DNA of 10,006 nt from Chlamydia trachomatis (GCA_945877885.1 CAMCSI010000036.1:1-10006); one strand, 5' to 3'; counted from the first letter of the stretch, positions 1 to 6,228 are shown. Translations and numbers: made by a program. The notes: generated by a model from the letters alone, not told the origin.

Positions 1-411
1 ATGTTCTATATCCTCAAGGCCCACTTTATTTAAAGATTCGACCACTAACCCACTAATATCGGACTTAGCTATTTTTTCGCCACCTTTAGTTAGATGTTCC
101 CGTAAATAAAACCCCACATTTTCCGCAATAGTCATAGAATCAAAGAGAGCGCCCATTTGATAAATAGTTGCTACATTTTTCAAAGCATCGTAAAGCTTGG
201 CATCTTCAAGCAAATGCATAGGATAGTCATCAATATACACCTCACCACTATCAGGCTTCATCATCCCGGTGATAAGCTTTAATACAACGCTTTTTCCAAT
301 ACCTGATTTTCCTACAAGAACAAAGATCTCATTATCTTGTATTTCAAGGTTGAAATCCACTAACACCTTATTATCACCAAAGGCTTTATAAACGTTTTTA
401 AGTCTAATCAC
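1..411 (-). CDS. mlaF: Mla-type phospholipid ABC transporter ATP-binding protein (3'-truncated by window edge)
   Basis: Cytoplasmic ATPase that powers lipid movement between outer and inner membrane together with the MlaE permease and an MlaD-type MCE protein. The first 137 codons are visible, reading from a GTG at 411 to the window edge. A Walker A motif GKSGIGKS lies near residues 35-42, followed by a Q-loop region YQMGALFDSMTIAENVGF that closely follows the MlaF pattern (FQxGALFDSLTVxENV). The signature motif, Walker B and H-loop lie outside the window. The GTG overlaps the mlaE stop as GTGA, so the two are translationally coupled; gene order is E then F, the reverse of E. coli. Family assignment is secure; lipid direction and substrate are inferred from the family. 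Confidence 0.9.
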   Translation of the reverse strand, partial: MIRLKNVYKAFGDNKVLVDFNLEIQDNEIFVLVGKSGIGKSVVLKLITGMMKPDSGEVYIDDYPMHLLEDAKLYDALKNVATIYQMGALFDSMTIAENVGFYLREHLTKGGEKIAKSDISGLVVESLNKVGLEDIEH

Positions 412-1199
412 CCTAAAAACCCCACTATTTCATCATGAAGAGTATTTAATGCAATGGTAAGAAGAAAATTTACAAATAAAATAATGACATAAGAGATTAC
501 CACAGCATTAGTTGTGCTTTTTCCAACACCTGCTGCCCCGCCTGTTACTTTCATCCCTTTAAAACAACAAATCGTGGTGATTAAAATCCCAAAAACCGTT
601 GCTTTTGTTAACCCTACAAAGATATCAAAAGTCGTTGTATACATAGGTATTGGCTCCCAAAAGACAATAGGGGAGATGTGGAAAAAATAGATCGAAATTA
701 AATAGCCACCAAAAATTCCCATCACAATACTAAATATAGTTAAAATGGGTACCATGATAAATCCTGCGATAAACCTTGGAGAGATGAGATACTGATAAGG
801 ATTTATAGCCATAGACTTCATAGCATCCACTTGCTCAGTTACAACCATTGTCCCAAGTTCGGCAGTCATAGATGCACCCACTCTACCTGTGATCATAAAA
901 GCAGTAAGAACCGGACCAAGCTCTGTAAGCATAGCTTTTGCAACCATCAAACCTGTAACACTTGCAAGTCCTTTATCTGCAAGTTGATAGTATGATTGTG
1001 CGGCAAGAACCATCCCAGTACTTAGCCCAGTTAAAGCAACTACAGTAAGAGATAACACCCCAATATTGAAGAGCTGATCCCGAATAAGGCTCCATCTTGG
1101 GAATTTCCTAAAGGTTGCGGAAAAAACTCTTCCTATGAAGATAACATATTCACCAGTAATGCATAAGAAGTTAAAGTTTGAAACTAAACGCTGAAGCAC
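408..1199 (-). CDS. mlaE: MlaE-family ABC transporter permease
   Basis: Inner-membrane permease of the Mla (maintenance of lipid asymmetry) transporter, pairing with the ATPase encoded just downstream. At 263 residues it has the usual family length. Hydrophobic segments lie around residues 47-67, 84-104, 142-172, 197-212 and 233-253. The conserved central block TELGPVLTAFMITGRVGASMTAELGTM (about 92-118) and the following EQVDAMKSMAINP are the MlaE hallmark, containing the coupling helix. The start is GTG at 1199; only a weak AGAG lies about 7 nt before it, but no better in-frame start precedes the conserved N-terminal amphipathic helix. The stop overlaps the mlaF start by 4 nt. No MCE/MlaD gene is visible; it may follow mlaF outside the window. 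Confidence 0.92.
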   Translation of the reverse strand: MLQRLVSNFNFLCITGEYVIFIGRVFSATFRKFPRWSLIRDQLFNIGVLSLTVVALTGLSTGMVLAAQSYYQLADKGLASVTGLMVAKAMLTELGPVLTAFMITGRVGASMTAELGTMVVTEQVDAMKSMAINPYQYLISPRFIAGFIMVPILTIFSIVMGIFGGYLISIYFFHISPIVFWEPIPMYTTTFDIFVGLTKATVFGILITTICCFKGMKVTGGAAGVGKSTTNAVVISYVIILFVNFLLTIALNTLHDEIVGFLG

Positions 1200-1230
1200 A
1201 GTTTTTCTCTATTTTAAGCCTATTAAGCGG

Positions 1231-1258
1231 ATACTACAGTAAATCAGAAAAAATTCAA
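1231..1258 (-). promoter_or_regulatory. Candidate sigma70-type promoter for mlaE-mlaF
   Basis: On the minus strand TTGAAT (1258-1253) is followed by a 16-nt spacer and TAGTAT (1236-1231). Transcription would start near 1224, about 25 nt before the GTG of mlaE. Both hexamers match consensus at 4-5 of 6 positions. It lies between mlaE and the adjacent cassette, so the cassette does not separate the transporter from it. Confidence 0.4.
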
Positions 1259-1268
1259 GATGTTTTTA

Positions 1269-1389
1269 TTAGAGTTCTTTCGAAATTCAGTTTTTGAGTA
1301 TGCTCATGCCATTTAATCAGACGGAAACTATATTAAAATGGACTACATGAATTTTTTAAACCACAGAGAGCACAGAGAACACAGAGAAA
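1269..1389 (+). repeat. Left arm of long inverted repeat
   Basis: This 121-nt arm is the reverse complement of 1771-1890 with six substitutions and one 1-nt indel (an extra A in the run before CCACAGAG). The match is exact over the ATTTAATCAGACGGAAAC block and neighbouring bases through AAAATGGA. It contains a mirror copy of the start region of the enclosed gene (ATGGACTACATGAATTTT at 1338), but the extra A changes the frame and the ORF stops after about 30 codons. Confidence 0.93.
1361..1388 (+). repeat. CACAGAG-type 9-bp tandem repeats, left copy
   Basis: Three tandem units (CACAGAGAG, CACAGAGAA, CACAGAGAA) sit at the inner end of the left arm. The same array appears inverted at 1772-1799, where it encodes the TESTESTE stretch at the start of the GxxExxY protein. 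Such CACAGAG arrays are often seen beside GxxExxY genes in bacteria (from memory). Only three units with no spacers are present. Confidence 0.8.
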
Positions 1390-1398
1390 ATGGGAAAA

Positions 1399-1821
1399 TC
1401 AAGTTTTCAATCGACGAATGCCTTCTTTGAGAATTCTTACATTAAAATTAATTAAAAGACCAATTTTATAATTAGATAGTTTTAGATAGGAAAGCAACTG
1501 TGCTTCATGAATTGGGGTAAGGCTTGATACAGATTTGATTTCTACAATGACCTGATCTTCAACAACTAGGTCAAGGCGATAACCACAATCAAGCATCACA
1601 TCTTTGTAGACCACTGGCATCGCTTTCTGTGATTCTACCTTTAATTTTCTTAGACGCAGTTCGTAGAGCAGGCAGGCCTCATAGGCTGATTCAAGGAGAC
1701 CTACCCCTAATGCCTGGTGAATTTCTATAGCTGCCCCAATGACTTTCCCAGAAACAGAGCTTAGGTCTTCTTTCTCTGTGCTCTCTGTGCTCTCTGTGGT
1801 TAAAAAATTCATGTAATCCAT
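1399..1821 (-). CDS. GxxExxY family protein (PD-(D/E)XK-like fold)
   Basis: A 140-residue member of the GxxExxY family. The family motif is GLLESAY (about residues 41-47), after the typical lead-in GKVIGAAIEIHQALG. A nuclease-fold signature follows: RLDLVVEDQVIVEIKS (about 82-97), giving the D and E-x-K of PD-(D/E)XK enzymes. The role is not established; the fold suggests nucleic-acid cleavage or binding. The start is ATG 1821 (or ATG 1812). Both lie inside the right inverted-repeat arm, and no in-frame start exists between them and the conserved domain, so the N-terminal TTESTESTEKE is translated repeat sequence. Only a weak SD (GGA) precedes it. The 3' end stops just before the left arm. 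Confidence 0.85.
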   Translation of the reverse strand: MDYMNFLTTESTESTEKEDLSSVSGKVIGAAIEIHQALGVGLLESAYEACLLYELRLRKLKVESQKAMPVVYKDVMLDCGYRLDLVVEDQVIVEIKSVSSLTPIHEAQLLSYLKLSNYKIGLLINFNVRILKEGIRRLKT

Positions 1822-1890
1822 TTTAATATAGTTTCCGTCTGATTAAATGGCATAAGCATACTCAAAAATTGAATTTCGGAAGAACTTTAA
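1771..1890 (-). repeat. Right arm of long inverted repeat
   Basis: This 120-nt arm pairs with 1269-1389. It contains the start codon and first codons of the GxxExxY gene (ATG at 1821) at its inner side. Its outer part (1843-1890) is also the tail of the decayed transposase reading frame that enters from 2076. Confidence 0.93.
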
Positions 1891-2076
1891 TGTATTCCAA
1901 AGTGTTGAGTAATGAATTTTAAATGCTAAATTTCTTTTTTTTACCGATATTAACTTTTCTATTGTGTTAATAGAATCGTCTAAAATACCTACCATTTTGT
2001 CAAACGTAGATCTCTTAACTTTAGTTAGATGAAGAAATTTTTCATTAACCAGGCTCTTAAATGCTTCAAATTTTAT
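1843..2076 (-). pseudogene. Decayed IS5-family-like transposase N-terminal remnant
   Basis: Read from 2076, 77 codons begin I-KFEAFKSLVNEKFLHLTK and continue VKRSTFDKMVGIL, matching the N-terminus of IS5-family (IS1031/ISRpe1-type) transposases (pattern MKYEK.K.L.EEKF.RLTGVKRETFEKMVEIL). A strong SD (AAGGAGG) lies 7 nt before the first codon, which is ATA where ATG is expected. After codon 58 the frame is lost: a shifted frame near 1914-1890 reads LLNTLEYIK, the expected LLMTLEYIRE block, and a third frame near 1815-1835 reads ILKWI, like the later IKWIE block. The catalytic DDE domain is absent. The outer part of the right inverted-repeat arm lies inside it. Family assignment is from recognisable motifs, not a search. 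Confidence 0.65.
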
Positions 2077-2084
2077 CTTTCCCC

Positions 2085-2099
2085 CTCCTTCTTAAGGAG
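2085..2099. repeat. Short hairpin over the SD of the transposase remnant
   Basis: On the minus strand CTCCTT-AAG-AAGGAG is a perfect 6-bp inverted repeat with a 3-nt loop. It would sequester the SD of the decayed transposase. Insertion sequences often mask their ribosome site in transcripts entering from outside; here that would be read-through from the copD-like gene 50 nt upstream. The role is inferred. Confidence 0.4.
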
Positions 2100-2142
2100 T
2101 TTAAGTATACCCTAAAATTTAATTTAGCAAAAAGTTTATTTA

Positions 2143-2790
2143 TTAGCCACCACCTAGCGGCTTTCTCATGGATTGATACTGTCTTTCATCAGCATCAGAG
2201 GCAAGCTTTTGAAGTCTTTGTAGATCCGCCATGATTTTTCCATCTGTTGTTTCATCCGATTTAAGATCATTTTGAAACTCTTGAAGCTTTCCTCGAAGAA
2301 TTTCCTGACCTCCTTTAGAAAATGCATTAGCAAATTCCCCACCTGTTTTTCCAACACCTGAGATGGTCTCAAGAATTTTTCCAGGATTCACTTTATTAGT
2401 AGAGGGGGCAAATCCAGCACCCACTAACCCGACAATTCCTGCTGCAATGGAGATAAAGTAGAGAAAAGAATCGCTTTTTAATTGACCACCTAATTTTTCA
2501 TAGCCCTCTTTTATCCGTTTGCGATTGTCGTCATGAATATTTCTGCATCCAAAATGTGAGTCTCTTAAAGAGTCCATAATATTGTATAGCACCTGATGCA
2601 TCATTAGTAAGATATTTGGCCCTTCTCCCTCAAATTTAGGATTTTTAGAAAGACTTTCCATCATTTCCTTTTGAAACTCTTCTTCTTCTAAAAAATCCCA
2701 TCTATCATCTACCATCTGATTATCGTGTATCTCAGGGCTTGTCTTGACCCCTTCTACATAACTTTTATCTATAACATCTATTCTTGCCAC
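2143..2790 (-). CDS. copD: T3SS minor translocator, YopD/CopD-like (SctB)
   Basis: A 215-residue protein ending the translocator operon. It has an acidic N-terminal region, a single strong hydrophobic segment at about residues 108-128 (FLYFISIAAGIVGLVGAGF), and a polar helical C-terminal region rich in K, Q and D (about 160-205). One membrane segment and last position after a YopB-like gene match YopD/CopD, which inserts in the host membrane with its partner to form the translocon pore. The start is GTG 2790, with AGGAGG 6 nt upstream; the gene overlaps the previous one by 13 nt. It is shorter than Chlamydia CopD proteins as I recall them. Primary-sequence similarity is weak; the call rests on context and topology. 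No GC-rich terminator follows. Confidence 0.72.
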   Translation of the reverse strand: MARIDVIDKSYVEGVKTSPEIHDNQMVDDRWDFLEEEEFQKEMMESLSKNPKFEGEGPNILLMMHQVLYNIMDSLRDSHFGCRNIHDDNRKRIKEGYEKLGGQLKSDSFLYFISIAAGIVGLVGAGFAPSTNKVNPGKILETISGVGKTGGEFANAFSKGGQEILRGKLQEFQNDLKSDETTDGKIMADLQRLQKLASDADERQYQSMRKPLGGG

Positions 2791-3680
2791 TGTGCACCTC
2801 CTGCTAACTCTTTATTAACGATATGATCTATAATTTTACCTTCTTTTATACACACATCAATCATATTATCCAACGTTTGACTATTATGATCTTGAATTTC
2901 ACCCCAAAGGTTTCCACACTCTTTGATTTGATCCCCACTAATTTCTAAGGTTGCTTGCAAAACAGTTTGTCCTGCTTCAAGCTCTACACCTTTCATCTGA
3001 TTTATATCAGAAATTCCACCTGCTGCATATTTTGCCGCAGTGAAAAGTCCCATGCCGATTTTCATTAAAAGATCCATGTTTGCAATCCCTGTGGCAAAAG
3101 CGCCGATTCCACCAGCAAGTGAGGCAATACCTCCTGCAATTTGAATCCCCAGGGTAATATCTGAATTTACAGCTGTCTTTTCACAAACCATAGCTCCAAT
3201 AGAGGCGCATCCAGAAATAATCATTGCAATACCGGCAATAGCGCCAACAGGTCCTGTAGGAATTAAGGCAGCGCCTATACAAATAGATATAACCCCACTA
3301 AGTCCTGAGGCAACATGGCCCACATCTTTCCAAATAGTTGCCTCTTTTTCGGTCTTTCTATGTTCTTTTTCACTCTCTTGTAGTTCAAAATGGGCAGTTT
3401 GCATAATCTTTTTTGATATTTCCACCTGACTTTCGGTAATTCTCAAAGAAATTAATTGAGCAATTTCTTGATATCTTACACATAGATAGACATTTTGCAT
3501 CATGCAGGTAACAGGTTCTGTTAAACTAGGCTTTTCTTCCTCCTCATAAAAACGATCTGAAAAAGTATTTTTCGGTTCAATAAAACAATCGCGATTTTCT
3601 TTTTGAAATGATGGCCTATCTGCTGTAACCATAGATGAATCTACTTTAAGACCTTCACTTGAAATTTTAGTTATCGTCAA
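2778..3680 (-). CDS. copB: T3SS major translocator, YopB/CopB-like (SctE)
   Basis: A 300-residue protein with the pore-forming translocator layout. A hydrophilic N-terminus of about 65 residues is followed by a charged helical, coiled-coil-like region (about 70-118, with QESEKEHRKTEKEA). Two Gly/Ala/Ile-rich hydrophobic regions follow at about 121-166 and 175-224, then a polar C-terminal helix. This hairpin of hydrophobic segments is the mark of YopB/CopB/IpaB-type proteins that insert into the host membrane. The start is TTG 3680; AAGGAG lies about 6 nt upstream inside the chaperone gene, and no ATG fits. It overlaps the chaperone gene by 14 nt and the next gene by 13 nt. The N-terminal region is probably where the SycD chaperone binds (inferred from the family). 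Confidence 0.82.
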   Translation of the reverse strand: MTITKISSEGLKVDSSMVTADRPSFQKENRDCFIEPKNTFSDRFYEEEEKPSLTEPVTCMMQNVYLCVRYQEIAQLISLRITESQVEISKKIMQTAHFELQESEKEHRKTEKEATIWKDVGHVASGLSGVISICIGAALIPTGPVGAIAGIAMIISGCASIGAMVCEKTAVNSDITLGIQIAGGIASLAGGIGAFATGIANMDLLMKIGMGLFTAAKYAAGGISDINQMKGVELEAGQTVLQATLEISGDQIKECGNLWGEIQDHNSQTLDNMIDVCIKEGKIIDHIVNKELAGGAQWQE

Positions 3681-4155
3681 TAGACTCTCCTTTCACAATA
3701 AGTTTTAGCTTATTGTATTTTTTAAAGTTTGGATGCCCTTGTGTGATTAAACTTCCTACGTAGTCAAGTGCTTTGACCGCCTCTTGAAGAAGTTCAAGAT
3801 TAATAAGACATTCAGCACCGAAAAGATGATTTGAAAGATCATCTGGATTTAACATTGCGCACATACCCCAGGCGACTAATGCTTCCCTATATTTTTTAAG
3901 CATTTGCTGACTTGATGCAAGCCCTTTCCAAAATGCAGAGTTTGTAGCCCTTGCCAAAACAAGTCTCATAAATAATGGCTCAGCTTCTTCATAGGAATCC
4001 ACCGTGTAGTATTTATGAGCAATGGTATAAAGAGCTTCTACATCTTTATCCAAATAATCTTTTGGATGAAGATCTCGATCATTTTCTATTTTCACAGTAA
4101 ATTCTTGTAAAAGTTCTGCCATTTCAAGTGGAGTCATTTCTGTTTTTGTATTCAA
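3667..4155 (-). CDS. lcrH: T3SS translocator chaperone, SycD/LcrH family
   Basis: Class II T3SS chaperone that keeps the YopB- and YopD-like translocators soluble before secretion. With the start chosen here it is 162 residues, typical for SycD/LcrH. It contains about three tetratricopeptide repeats: one around ALYTIAHKYYTVDSYEEAEP, one around SAFWKGLASSQQMLKKYREAL, and one around HLFGAECLINLELLQEAVKAL. I place the start at TTG 4155 rather than the upstream in-frame GTG 4182, because a perfect GGAGG ends 5 nt before the TTG and the GTG has none. The TTG lies 1 nt after the stop of the upstream gene. The downstream partners overlap it, which supports joint synthesis of chaperone and cargo. Confidence 0.9.
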   Translation of the reverse strand: MNTKTEMTPLEMAELLQEFTVKIENDRDLHPKDYLDKDVEALYTIAHKYYTVDSYEEAEPLFMRLVLARATNSAFWKGLASSQQMLKKYREALVAWGMCAMLNPDDLSNHLFGAECLINLELLQEAVKALDYVGSLITQGHPNFKKYNKLKLIVKGESIDDN

Positions 4156-4156
4156 A

Positions 4157-4897
4157 TTAGCCTCCAGATGTAGTTTGTCCACGAATCATTCTGTCGATGT
4201 CAGATTCTTTCCCTACACGAGCAGATGTAATCATCGAAACTTGTAAGTGAAATTCTATGGCTGTTTTTAAATCTCTGGATATTTTTGTTAAATCAAACTG
4301 CTTACTTTCTACAAAGTTTGTTAAATCGTTAACACATCCAATTAAAGTTTCCTCATCTATATTTTCAAGATCAAGTCCTTCAGGAAATGGATTGTAGGTA
4401 TTTGGATCATCTAAAGTCACTTTTGCAAAAAGTTCTTTAAATCTGCCAACCTCTTCATTGTATTGATCCAAAGAGATCGTTTTCCCTTTTTCAACATCCT
4501 TCCTATATTTGTTAAATTGACCTATTAAGATATCGGCCACTTTGATGCTTTCACATATTGCCTCTTCTTTTATCGAAAGTTTGCTTATCTTATCTTGAGT
4601 CATCTTATCATACATCATTTGAAGATCTACATTGAGTTTGTTTACATTATAAGTTGGATCTTCTAATTCGTCTTTTTTCTTTTCTAAAGTAGGGCTTTGA
4701 GTTGCAAGCGTCATCAGGTTAAGGCTTTTTTTCCTTTTTTTATTCTGAATACGCTCCCAAGTTTTAGAGGGAACTTCTAGATCCTGTTTAGCGGAAGATT
4801 CATTTTCCAATAACTCTTCTGCCTCATCATTATTTTCCTCGTGTACAGCTGTAATTACAAAGTCTGCATTTTTTTCATCTACTACTTTAATGTCCAT
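4157..4897 (-). CDS. Unrecognised hydrophilic protein, first gene of T3SS translocator operon
   Basis: I do not recognise this 246-residue protein. It has no signal peptide or membrane segment. An acidic N-terminus (about 15-45, Glu-rich) is followed by a basic patch (QNKKRKK, about 51-57). Helical stretches then appear at about 90-165, and a proline-containing break (DDPNTYNPFPEG) lies near 163-174. A final amphipathic helix runs from about 200 to 242 (KISRDLKTAIEFHLQVSMIT and onward). Its place directly before an SycD-type chaperone and two translocators is that of LcrV in the Yersinia lcrGVH-yopBD operon, so a needle-tip or translocon-associated role is possible. The C-terminal helix also loosely resembles SctI inner-rod proteins. 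The start is ATG 4897, with GGAG 11 nt upstream (a little far). Function is inference from context only. Confidence 0.7.
   Translation of the reverse strand: MDIKVVDEKNADFVITAVHEENNDEAEELLENESSAKQDLEVPSKTWERIQNKKRKKSLNLMTLATQSPTLEKKKDELEDPTYNVNKLNVDLQMMYDKMTQDKISKLSIKEEAICESIKVADILIGQFNKYRKDVEKGKTISLDQYNEEVGRFKELFAKVTLDDPNTYNPFPEGLDLENIDEETLIGCVNDLTNFVESKQFDLTKISRDLKTAIEFHLQVSMITSARVGKESDIDRMIRGQTTSGG
4161..4165 (-). promoter_or_regulatory. Shine-Dalgarno that fixes a TTG start for the SycD/LcrH gene
   Basis: GGAGG sits in the last codons of the upstream gene (Ser-Gly-Gly-stop), with 5 nt to TTG 4155. It argues for the shorter chaperone and for re-initiation by ribosomes finishing the upstream frame. 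Confidence 0.8.
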
Positions 4898-4988
4898 CTG
4901 ATTGATATCTCCAATATTATCCGCTTTTAAATCTACCGCATTTATGGATTAATAATCAACCTATTAAATGTTTATTAATTCTTTTAAA

Positions 4989-4994
4989 ATTATA
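4989..4994 (-). promoter_or_regulatory. Candidate -10 element for the T3SS translocator operon
   Basis: A perfect TATAAT on the minus strand lies about 90 nt before the first ATG of the operon. No convincing -35 is found 16-18 nt upstream, so it would be an activator-dependent promoter or a chance match in AT-rich DNA. The rest of the 180-nt divergent spacer (4898-5077) holds only AT-rich sequence and the opposing promoter. Confidence 0.3.
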
Positions 4995-5025
4995 TCTTTA
5001 AGCACACTATCTATAATGAATTATC

Positions 5026-5054
5026 TTGACATGTAAGAGCTTTTTTTAGATAAT
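5026..5054 (+). promoter_or_regulatory. Near-consensus sigma70/sigma66-type promoter of floA
   Basis: TTGACA (5026-5031, 6/6 match) is followed by a 17-nt spacer and GATAAT (5049-5054, 5/6 match). Transcription would start near 5061, giving a leader of under 20 nt that contains the strong SD GGAGG 7 nt before the floA ATG. This is the best promoter in the window and suggests high constitutive expression. Confidence 0.8.
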
Positions 5055-5077
5055 TTTCGCTCTACCCGGAGGGGATT

Positions 5078-6043
5078 ATGAATAATATTATGATGGTTTT
5101 TTTAGGTGTTTGTTTAATTGTAGCAGGGCTGATTATTTCAGTAATTTCTTCCTGCGTAAGTTTATGGTTTAGAGCTCTTGTCTCCTCTGCCCACGTTTCC
5201 ATGCTGAGTATTATTGGTATGCGTATTAGAAAAGTGCAGCCAATGTTGATTGTTGATTCTAAAATTAACTTAACAAAAGCAGGTTTAAAAGATATTTCCA
5301 TTTCTGAACTTGAAACTCACTACCTAGCAGGGGGAAATCTTCGAGAAGTTGTTAGAGCTTGTATTGCTGCAGACAAAGCAAATATTAAATTGACTTGGAA
5401 ACAAGCAACGGCCATCGACCTTGCCGGTAGGGATTTATTTGATGCGGTAAGAACCTCTGTCCATCCAAAGGTGATTGACTGTCCAAAAGGGGATAGTGAT
5501 AAATATATTTCTGCGGTGGCAAAAAATGGTATCGAGCTTTTAGTAAGAGCAAGGGTTACTGTTAGAACAAATATTATGCAGCTTGTAGGGGGGGCAACTG
5601 AGGAGACAATTATTGCTCGTGTTGGGGAGGGAATTGTAAACGCAATTGGATCTGCAGATAGTCATTATGATGTGCTTCAAAATCCAAATATTGTTTCTAA
5701 AACTGTGATTGGAAAGGGATTGGATAGACAAACAGCGTTTGAAATTCTTTCCATTGATATTGTAGATATTACGGTGGGTAAAAATGTGGGCGCAGTACTT
5801 CAATCTGAACAGGCACTTGCTGATATGAAAGTGGCTCAAGCAAATGCAGAAGGAAAAAAAGCAATGGCGATTGCTTACGAGCAGGAAAACAGAGCAAAGC
5901 TTGTGGAAGCAGAGGCAAGAATTCCAATTGCCATAGCAGCAGCTTTTGAAAGAGGCCATATTGGAATTATGGATTACCAACGAATGAAAAATATCATGGC
6001 AGATACTGATATGAGACTTTCGCTTGCTGCAGAGGAGATATAA
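5078..6043 (+). CDS. floA: Flotillin-like protein FloA (UPF0365 family)
   Basis: SPFH-type membrane scaffold protein that forms functional membrane microdomains at the inner membrane. At 321 residues it is close to the usual FloA length. An N-terminal hydrophobic anchor (about 3-31) is followed by the conserved family stretch LWFRALVSSAHVSMLSIIGM and RIRKVQP. Later come GGNLREVVRACIAADKA (about 87-103), AGRDLFDAVRTSV and a long helical C-terminal part rich in A, E and K (about 235-300), as in flotillins. The start is ATG 5078 with GGAGG 7 nt upstream. It is divergent from the T3SS operon and followed by a 51-codon gene that overlaps its stop. The NfeD-type partner that often precedes floA is not present here. 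Confidence 0.93.
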   Translation: MNNIMMVFLGVCLIVAGLIISVISSCVSLWFRALVSSAHVSMLSIIGMRIRKVQPMLIVDSKINLTKAGLKDISISELETHYLAGGNLREVVRACIAADKANIKLTWKQATAIDLAGRDLFDAVRTSVHPKVIDCPKGDSDKYISAVAKNGIELLVRARVTVRTNIMQLVGGATEETIIARVGEGIVNAIGSADSHYDVLQNPNIVSKTVIGKGLDRQTAFEILSIDIVDITVGKNVGAVLQSEQALADMKVAQANAEGKKAMAIAYEQENRAKLVEAEARIPIAIAAAFERGHIGIMDYQRMKNIMADTDMRLSLAAEEI

Positions 6044-6198
6044 TGGATAAATTACAGCAAGAAAGTCCTTTATTTGATCCAAAAACACACACAACGGAAA
6101 AAAACTGTAAAAAAATGAAAACCTTGTTGAAAAAAATAGGTGGAAAAAAAGGGCTTGTTTTAGCAACGGCCATCTTGAAGCCTAAGTATTTAGAATAG
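6043..6198 (+). CDS. Small basic protein, 51 residues, coupled to floA
   Basis: The ATG at 6043 shares its A with the floA stop (TAATG). AGGAG lies 5 nt upstream within the last floA codons, an efficient re-initiation site. The 51-residue product begins MDKLQQESPLFDPKTHTTEK, is strongly basic in the middle (Lys-rich KKMKTLLKKIGGKK, about 23-36) and ends GLVLATAILKPKYLE, with a short hydrophobic stretch. I do not recognise it. The overlap and SD argue for a real gene; a role with FloA or the membrane surface is inferred only from coupling. Confidence 0.65.
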   Translation: MDKLQQESPLFDPKTHTTEKNCKKMKTLLKKIGGKKGLVLATAILKPKYLE

Positions 6199-6211
6199 AT
6201 CTTGATCTATT
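6194..6211. repeat. Short palindrome between the small gene and the pseudo-sedolisin gene
   Basis: AATAGATC-TT-GATCTATT is a perfect 8-bp inverted repeat. It covers the stop of the 51-codon gene and ends about 10 nt before a GGGGAGG. It is AT-rich with almost no loop and no following T run, so it is a poor terminator; an operator or chance palindrome is equally possible. Confidence 0.35.
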
Positions 6212-6228
6212 TAGAGGGGAGGTATAAG

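Larger units (their letters stand above)
1269..1890. mobile_element. Inverted-repeat cassette carrying a GxxExxY gene
   Basis: A 622-bp unit bounded by two inverted arms (1269-1389 and 1771-1890), about 94% identical over 120 bp, with a GxxExxY-family gene between them. No transposase is encoded, so if mobile it would be non-autonomous. Each arm has an outer half resembling decayed IS5-family transposase sequence and an inner half of CACAGAG-type repeats. I see no clear target-site duplication at the outer edges (TGTTTTTA on the left, TGTATTCC on the right). Calling it mobile is inference from the architecture; a local inverted duplication of an IS fragment is the alternative. Confidence 0.5.

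Noticed and set aside
1361..1388. CRISPR-like array
   Set aside because: The CACAGAG units are contiguous 9-mers without spacers and no cas genes are near; they are part of the cassette arms.
1338..1430. Second small coding gene starting in the left arm (MDYMNFLNHREHREHRE...)
   Set aside because: It is the mirror of the true gene's start shifted by a 1-nt insertion; it stops after about 30 codons and has no domain.
2100..2142. Terminator after the copD-like gene
   Set aside because: Only an AT-rich weak inverted repeat (CTAAATTAAATTTTAG) without a GC stem; the operon may read into the IS remnant.
2166..2372. 68-residue minus-strand frame within the copD-like gene
   Set aside because: Alternative frame of a well-supported gene with no ribosome site of its own.
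4156..4182. GTG 4182 as start of the SycD/LcrH gene
   Set aside because: It has no SD and would add nine residues overlapping the upstream gene; TTG 4155 has GGAGG at 5 nt.
5540..6166. 208-residue minus-strand frame
   Set aside because: Lies antisense to floA, which is clearly the coding gene. The translation is rich in Ser, Cys, His and Phe with no domain pattern.
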